NCBI RefSeq assembly: GCF_965638725.1
Contig: NC_134982.1
Coordinates: forward strand, 39,360,799-39,424,798
Direction of reading: 5' to 3'
DNA from: Aptenodytes patagonicus
Lineage: Eukaryota > Chordata > Aves > Sphenisciformes > Spheniscidae
Length of the DNA: 64,000 nt
Every line of letters starts with the position of its first letter. The stretch's first letter is position 1. The notes under the pieces are model-generated. The model was not told the DNA's origin. It saw only the letters and a program-made list of their open reading frames with translations, and did no database searches. Positions 25,201 to 34,200 of the stretch are shown piece by piece. The translations under genes were made by a program, and so were the position numbers.

Positions 25201-28200
25201 ACTTTCTACTATAAATTACACTGGGTGACAGAGGAAAGCGTATCCTTTTTTCCATCATGATCCTGATTTTGTCAGTGCTTCTAAGAGCATTTTTCCTCCA
25301 CGCTGGAGAGTAGCTTTGATCGTGAAGTATTGTGTTGGACAGCTTGTATAATATGTTTCTACTCAGTGTAGAGTAGTTCTGTCAGTGCCTGTTTTGATTG
25401 ATATAAGTGTCTGAGTTTCAAACTCATTTCCTTAAAAAACAAACAAACAAAAAAAACCCCAACAAACTACTGTGCAAAGTTCCGTATTCCCTTGTTTGAT
25501 TCCACTGAGTTTTGTTTCTCCTGATTTATGTAACTGTTATTACTGGCCTTGCAGATTCTTTTACAACTGCAGTTGGCTACACATTAAACATTTTTGCTTA
25601 TACTTGAGCTGCAACTTCTGTTTTACTTGGTATTCTTGAAATAGATTGTAAAGTCTTTTTTAAGAATAAGTGAAAGAATTTCCTATACTGAGATCTGCAG
25701 TCCATGCTGATGCAAATTTGTGTGCAACCTTATGAATAGCTGAAACTTGTTAAATATATAGGGGATTTTTTTATTCCTGTTTTTCTCTTAGGAGTCTTAC
25801 TTTTGTAAATCAGGGGAATTCCAGAGGAAACAGTACATCGGTTTTGTGGCTATGTTTTTATTGACTTCAGACAGCATCTTAATCTGCATTTTTATACATA
25901 ATTTCTCTTGACTGTCCCTCTGTAGTGTTGTGGAAGTTGCACACTATTCTCTAGATTATATATACCTGCAGAAATAGGTCTTGCTGTGTGCTCATGAGCA
26001 ATATTCAAGTTGTACTAGAAAGTATAACGCAGAACAGTTGTATTACGACCTAACAGTCCACCTAGAAATGTGGCACTCTAACACACTTTTTCTGGAACAG
26101 CTATATCATGAATATTTTTGCAAAAGTTAGACTACATGCTCAATTATCTCGGATTCTCTAGGTCACTGTTATTCATGTCTGAGAATTCACGACTGTTTTT
26201 ATGAACCTTAAATGTTTCACAAATTCTGTGAAGATTTGTTCATCTGTAAACATATTGAAGACAACAGATTGCTTTCCCATCTTACAAGGTTTATTGCAGT
26301 TGTTGCTGAGCAGAAACCATATAACATGATTGAAGTAGTACCTGTTTGTTATTCAATAGTGCTCTGAAGTGAACAGTCATAGGCAAACCATAATCTGCGT
26401 CTTAGCAGTCCAAGCTAGTGAGAGAGAATTTTTGAATTGGTTGCCAAAGTATCTTGTTACTATTTCACCCTTTCCGAGTTCTGCAAATGACTTAACTTCT
26501 CGTATAAGGTATTTTATTTCGAAGAGCCTGATAGTAGACTCTTAAATCTTCGCTTTGTTCATGCACTAATGTTAGTGAACTTTTTAAAAGTCATGCTATA
26601 TAGATTGCCACTTTCATTACTGAAAGAACAGTTTAATTTGCAAAGCACCTATTTAAGTTTTATGCTGACACTTAACAGTAATGTATCTTCTGTCTAATGG
26701 GTCAAATGCTAGTATAATACTTAAATTGTTTGTTCTTACGTTGCTGTAGCAATCATGAACTACATGGAAGCCATGCCATTGCTCAAAGTACCTCTTCAAC
26801 ATATTTATGACTAATTATTCTATTAAGAAACTGGCTGTACCAGTCATTAAGGGAACTTTAAAGAGAAACCAATAAGGATTCCATAACCATCAAAACTTCT
26901 ATGCACAGTAAGGCCTTCCCATGTGTTAATCTGGAGAACACTGCAACACAGCAGTAAGAGTGACTAACCTCTGTTCTGTGACATGTTATATGAACGTGGG
27001 GTACATGGAAGAGTAGAAACATGTGAGCAAATGCTTATTACACCTACATTTAACAGGAAGGAATATTGACTTAATTTCTCCTTCTGTAGATTAAATCTCC
27101 CCTTTATTTGGCAAGGAGTCTTTTAATTCTTACTTTTCTTACCATTCCCACATTTTTATTGTTGAGTGAATTGAAATTAACTTGGACAAATCCTGAGATT
27201 TCTTGCTCAAAGTGCACGAATGGGAAGAGGAGACTTCTAACATATATGTGTTAAAAGCTTTAAGCAGCATCTCTAGACAAGCAAATTTTAATGTAGTGCT
27301 CTAGTAGGACAATAATCCTCCTTTATTTTATGAGTTGAGAACAAATTTAAAGTAAAAATAATTTCTTCATAACTTCTGTTTGTTTTCTTCTGCTTTAGGT
27401 GATGAGGTAAAACATCTCTGCCTTCAGCTGGCTGTGACACAGGCCCAGTCATCTCAAAATGCAGCAATGCTTTTGGGGATGTGGGTGGCACCTCCCCTTG
27501 TCTACAGTATCAGTGTACGTATGTCAGAAAATTTGTGGGACCTCAGCACCTCTTTCCTGTAAGATTCCCCAGTGATGATGTTTAGGCTGTCTCACCAGAA
27601 AAGGATGACTGGGTTCAGAATTCTGCAGAAATACTGTTTAGCAAATATTTATAGTGAGAGAAGGGCTATTCTGGGGGCTTGAAATTCAAGGCAGACTTAA
27701 GATCTGCTACATTGTTTTTACTTAAATTGCTTAAGACCTTTTTCCTCTCTCTCATTTCATGCTATAGCTCTGATAACCTAGAGGTGTAAGAAGGCATGGC
27801 ATGTAGGGAGAAGAAGTATCTTTTACTGTACCAGCTGATAGTCTTAGAAAAAAGTCCCACCTATCTGTCCAAAAGCTTGCCTGCTTCTTCCAGCAATGTC
27901 TCTTGATCTAGTAAAACATTTTACTTCTTGCAAACCTTGCATTAATTCTGTAGATAGTCAACAGACTAACCTATATATAATCAAATTTGGGCTTATCCTC
28001 ACTACAGTGCAGTTCTTCTTACAAAGGTACAACATGGACTCCATGATACGGTGTGTAAAACTCACTGAATCCCACAGTGCACTTGACTGTGCAGTTCTGT
28101 CAGTTTATACAAGTTCAGAAGTAGGTTCATGACAATTCTCAGAAAATCTATTGTGGATTTCTGTGACCTTTTCCAGTTCTTCAAGGGGTATTTTTGTCTT

Positions 28201-31200
28201 GTAATTTTTAATTCATTAATCTATACAGATATTTAAACACTTGGCAATTTTAAGATACATAATTGGTAAGGTACCAAAAAAAGAAAGATTTTATTTCTGA
28301 GCACCAGTTTCTCACTGCAGTGGGGATTTGAGGTCACAAAATGAGCTCAGCCACAGAGTATGTAAGCTTTGGATTCCTTCAAGGTAATTATTCATTCTTC
28401 CTCACTAGCTAGCAATATTAATGGTGCTAGGAGTACCATACTTGTGTCCTTAGCTGTCTAGTCAGTCTGTATGCTTCATGTAGAAATGCAGTGGGCACCA
28501 TATAGGGAAATCACAATTGTCCTGCCAGTGCAGAGACATATCTATGGTTCATTGAAAGAAATTTTGTCAACTTTTAAGAAAAATAGAATATTGACATGTT
28601 TGAACTCTTTTTAATTCAAGCAATTCATCAGAAGAGGGAAGAAGAATTGAAAAGTATTTATGACTTTGAGTGCTTTTTTAAGTGGTGTTTGAGCCACTTG
28701 TTTATAATTTCATCTTTTCTGACAATAGTTGAAGGTTGGTGAAGAGCTAGAATCTGAAACTAAGCAAAAGTTTTTGTTTTTCAGATGAAAACCCAGAAAT
28801 ACCTTTTCACGTCCCTGCCCCTGTGGATGAAACATGTTGCAGAAGACAAACTGCAGTCCTTTACAGAAGTGTTTCTGATACAACAATTTGAAGGGAAGAA
28901 CCACACAAAAAACCCAGAAATCTGCCAGTGTGTTTTACAGGGTCTTATGCAGGCAATGAAACTTCCAAATGCTGCCCAGTACTGCTGGAGCTTTCTGTGC
29001 CAGGCTGTGGAGAAAGTATTTGAGCTTCTACCAAATGAGGTTCAGGTAAGGAATAAGTATGAGGTGTATCAATATTGTAACTGGATATTTTTACTGATGG
29101 GAAGTCCCATCTTTTTGCACTGACCCATCACATTTGAAACATGAAGTAGACGTAAAATATTTAGCGATAGTAGTTAAGACGCCTGCATAATTTCTATTTA
29201 AGTTACTTTTAGATATTCTTTAGAATATGACTAATTTGTGAAACCAATTTAATGTACACTTTTCCCACATAAATGATTTGGTAATGGAAAAATACAGTAT
29301 TGGTACTGAAATAAATGTTATTGAAACAGAAGCAGAGAAAAATCAGAAGGTTGGGTTTTTTTTCCCCGCAGAGGATTCAGCTTCTCAGTGATTTAAAGAA
29401 ACTAGCTAGCTACAGAAAATATCTCCAAGGAAGGGCACTTCTCCATTAAAAAAACCCAACAAACTCTCTGAAAGTTTTCAGATACCATTATTCCTTAATT
29501 ATTAAGTGCATTGAAGTCCCCAGCAAATACAGACTTTCTAAAATAGAATAAATAAAACGAGGCTAGAGACTAGATTAAATATTCATCATGATCATAACAA
29601 AGTTCCTGGACTCACCAATTTTAATGACGACGAAACCTGGAAGTATACATCTAAACGTGTATTTACTTTTCTGTTTCCAGAGAGGGGAACTGGAGGTATA
29701 TATCGATGTAGCAAAATGTATCTCAGAAATGGCTGATTCAGAGATTGATCGCATTGTCCAGATCTCTAAGGTAATGATGTTTTACTCCTGGTCTTTTATC
29801 ACCAAATCATGTGAAACAAGCATGCCTTACCATTTTTCTTGTCACCAGAGTGTTTTAGCTCATGGGGAGCATTGATTTTGATTGTTTTATCTGCCATGCA
29901 AGTAAGAGTGTTCTGGCTCTAATTTTCAGGCAGCAGAGAAAAGCAAAAGTGATAAGAGCCCGTACCCAAAACTTTCTCAACGCAACTGAAACACTACTGA
30001 TTTCACCTGGGAGCTTTGAACTGGAGAGTCTAAGTAACTTGGTCAAGTTCAGGCAGGGCTCTGTTAGCAGAACAGGAATGGTGTTAGATCTTCTGAATCG
30101 CAGACCAATGATGCAAACAGCAGACCGTAGTCCTCTTTGGTTAACACAACTACCTGCTTGAAACGGACTGTAAATCCATCCCAGTGACTAGCTGTGCTTG
30201 AGCAGGTGGATCCTTGCTTCTGTTAAAAATGTGAAATACTTTGACTGAACAACCTCTCATTCTTGACTTAATGTCAATATTTGCATTCACACTCAGAATG
30301 TTTCCTGGTGCACAAGATGGCTAAGGATGACAATGGAATAGAAAAGCTTTCAGCTTCTAGCTCACCAATGGACGCAATTAGCAGTGGAATTCTTAGCAGC
30401 TGGAATGCTAAGGAAGTGACATGTGTGGAAGGACTTGATGGTTTCAGATCAGATTGTTATAAACAAACATCCATGACATAAAATCATGTTGTTCTGTTTA
30501 CTGGCAGATTCACTAGAGAATCAAGCATTTAAATAGGCTAGGGAAGCTGAACTGTCATTTCCTTGTATCTTTGAGTTCTTACTTCCACACTGGAAAACGC
30601 CATTTAGGAAAACCTTTTTGTCACTGCAGTGAATCTGTCTTGCAAGAAGACTTGAGTCTCCAGAACTGTCAAGCTGGCCCATTTCAATTTAAAGGGAAAA
30701 TGTAAAATTTAAAGCAGTATGAAAACAGTCAAACTGTACCGATTTGCAGTTTGGACTATTTAGAAGCATGTAAAATTAAAGTAATATGTACAGTCTTCTG
30801 TTCAATAATTTGTCTTGAAGAAAAATGAGCCTGCTAGATAATCAAAGAATTTCTTCCCTTTTTTTTTTTTACAAAAGAGGAATGCAGCATCTACTGTTTC
30901 CACAAGAAAGTTATGTTTTAATTTAACATGTTTTTTAATTGCATTTGCAGAACAATATAGAGAAGGCCACATTCATGAAAGTATATTTAATTTCTCAAGG
31001 CAGACTGCCTCTGATGAACTTCAGTGCTGTGATTGATACTGTGGCAGGATATCACCAGAAAGAAAATATTTTATGGATGCTCTTGCATAGTTTCTATCAT
31101 GCTCGTATTGTGAGCCATGAAAACACAGGTAAGGTCAGGCTTAAAGAAGAATCAACAACAAAATCAACAGATATTGATGGATCTACACTGATTCTTTTAA

Positions 31201-34200
31201 AATAATTTTAAGATGGTTTAACCCAAGTGTTTCCAAATTTCTCCATATTAGAAACTACTCAATCTTCATATTTTTTCTGCTCTTCAAATACTTGTATCAA
31301 ACATTGCTTTTCTGTTTTTCTTCAATCCTTTATGTTTCTGTGGATCAGCTGCAAGTAATTTATCTCAGCCAGGTGGTTTGCAGACCAGGGTTTTGACTAG
31401 ATCTGTGTCTCCAGTCTTTTTAGACTTTCAGTGTAAGGTAGTGTTAGAAATGTTACATAGCACATCAGAGACCAGAAATAGTGCAACTCTACTAACCTTC
31501 AGATCTAATATCTCACTGGTGTGTGACACAGTAGGTGGGGGCATGTTCCCATGAGACTGGTTGAACCAAGGAGATAGCTTGCTTTTCTGAACTCCTTGCA
31601 CTGCGTTAACACAGGAAACAAATTGCCTTTCCGCCTCTTCATAACCATACCAGATAGTTATCTGGTGGGTTAATGAGTTGAGCAGGCTCAGCTAAGGGTC
31701 TGTTAGAGCACTGGAGCTTATGCAAGAGGCGTAGCAGAATCACACAGGAGGATGAAGGAAGAAGAAACAAGAACAGAGGGATGCAGGGATGAGGTCTCCT
31801 CATTTTCATGGCAGAAGGATCTTTGGCTGCCTGTGTTCACAGAACAACTTCAGAGCATTATGTTGCTAGATGCCTTAGCTGCCAGCTGTGGCTGAAGAAC
31901 TTCAAACAGTAGTGAGTTTTGAATGAGTGAGGTGAGGCTCCTTTGGGTAAAAGAGGAGGCAATATGAAAGAGGGCCCATGTAAAGAGTACAAGGAAATGG
32001 TAGTGTATGAAGTGACATGGTCTTGAAGGTGAAGATGGTTATTAGTTTGTAGGAGGTAGAATGGATTTTGGACAGCAGGATCTGAATCAATGAAATATGT
32101 TCCATCCTTGGGTTGAGGGCTGATTTTATTTGCATGCCTTGACTGTATTTTACTGATCCTCTCTGCACTGTAGGAGGATTTTTGCAGCACTTCCCACGTT
32201 ATTGCCCAATGTACAGTGACATCAGTCCTAGACTGAGATGAATACTGGGGCAAAAACTTCAGGGAGGCTTTAGGATTCTGTAGCGGTCATATATGCAGGC
32301 TGGGTTAGTGGGACCTGCAGGCTGGCATTATGTGAAATAATCCTCACTCAGCATTCCTTTTTCTGTGTGTTCAGTGTGTTGCCTGCATTATAAGCGAAGT
32401 TTTTGTACCGTTTAAGCGCCCATATGCCTTCTGTCAGTGGCAACCATGAATCAAATGTGATAGTGGTATTGGTGATCATTGTTTTTCCACAGTCAGTGCT
32501 TCATTGCTATAGTGATTCCCTATGCTTGCTTTTTAATGAAAAATGGGGCGTTCTAGTGTTTTTTGTGAGTCAATGTTCTTGTTCTTCTAGGAGTGCTGAA
32601 AAGAATGGACTGGCTACTAGACCTGATGGGCTACATCAGAAATTTAGCATACAAGTCAACACCCTTACAAAATGTCAATCTTAAAGAGGTACATGCTGTG
32701 AGAATAATTTGCAGCTTTCAGGAAAAAAAGGAGGTTTTGATGTATTTCATATTCTTCCTCAGCAATAAGTATTATTCCCCGTGCTTTTATATCTTAGAAG
32801 ATTGTCATCTTACCTCCATAGAGATATTCTTCTCAATTTTTGTGAATGTATGTGTATTTAAAACTCTTACTTTAAAATAACCGTGACATTTAAATTATGA
32901 TAGAAGCTAAAGGCAACTAAAGGAAATCATTGCTTCAAATTTACTGTATTTAGAACAATTAAAGGAAAAATTTTAATTTACCAGTAGAACTGTCTAAGCA
33001 GGTCAAAACTGTGCAGCTGCTGTTTCTAAGAGGGCTTGGACAGTTTTAGGGAACTAATATTGTTCATTGTTACATCTGTTCAGCTGTTTAAGTCTTCTGG
33101 TTGAGGACATAAAATAAGTGCTGCTTAGATCAGAAAGGCATTTGTTACATTGCTGCAGTATTTCTCAACCATTTGTAGCATCACAAGGGTGACCATCTCT
33201 AAGTTTCCTCAACAGGTAGGTTGCTGTAAAGCAGTTATTTCCCCATTTTAAATGAAATGTGGATCAGCCTTAATCTAAAGGATGATTTTAGAAGAGTCTG
33301 GTTTTGCTTTTCTTTGTGCAGACATTTTAGTTTGATTTGGAGTTTAGAAAAAGAGTTATGCTGCTTCAAAGCATAAGAGAATATTAAGAACTTTCTAGTT
33401 CTTGCATTTTGAATGTTAGCTGAATTTTCAGATTACTGTTTTGAAGAACAACCTACCATCTGGATTTTTGGTTTGGGGTTTTTTTTTAATTGGTTTTCTT
33501 TTCTCTCCCCTTCTGTATTACTCATTTAATAAAGTGCATTTTTGCCTTTTTCCTGTTTAGTGCATAGATTTTCTCCTGTGGCTGTTTGCAGCTTCTGTGG
33601 TGGCCTGGGCTGACCATGCTGCACCATTACTGCTTGGCCTCAGTGCTAACTGGTCACCATGGAAACACCAAATGATATTACCGGAATTATCTGAGGATCA
33701 CGTTGGCAAGCACCCCACTGACAAGCTTGCTGTGCAAGAGACTCTCACTCTCCTTCCAAGCAGCATTTCTCTGTTGCTAGCTAAAGAGCCTTGGAAAGAA
33801 CAAACACAGAAGGTAAAATTGCATGCAGTGGTAAGCATTTTCCAAGAGTCAGAAAGCACCCCATTTTCAGTAGTCAGCTCAAGTCTTGGCTGGAGCAGTT
33901 ATTTCCTCTGTATCTATTGCATCTGATTTGTGATCTTGTTTTTCTTTATTTGCAATCAGATATGACTTGTCTCAAAAGATTGAATGTAGTTTCTCAAGTA
34001 AAATGTGAGAGTTGCAAAGAACAAAAAACATTCCAGTGTTGGGAGTCAAACTCTTAAGAGGGTACAGCTGGGAGAAGAGAGTTGGCAGCTGCTGGGAGCA
34101 AGTCAGTCTTTTAAACACTGAAAGACAGATCTTCTGCAGTTGGACATCACCACAGTGGCAATTTAGGGCAATCAAAGATATTGTGTGCAGTTTGTAGTGT

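Noticed and set aside
29862..30161. 99-codon frame after FOCAD exon 17
   Set aside because: It lies wholly in the intron, with no similarity seen and no consistent splice sites.
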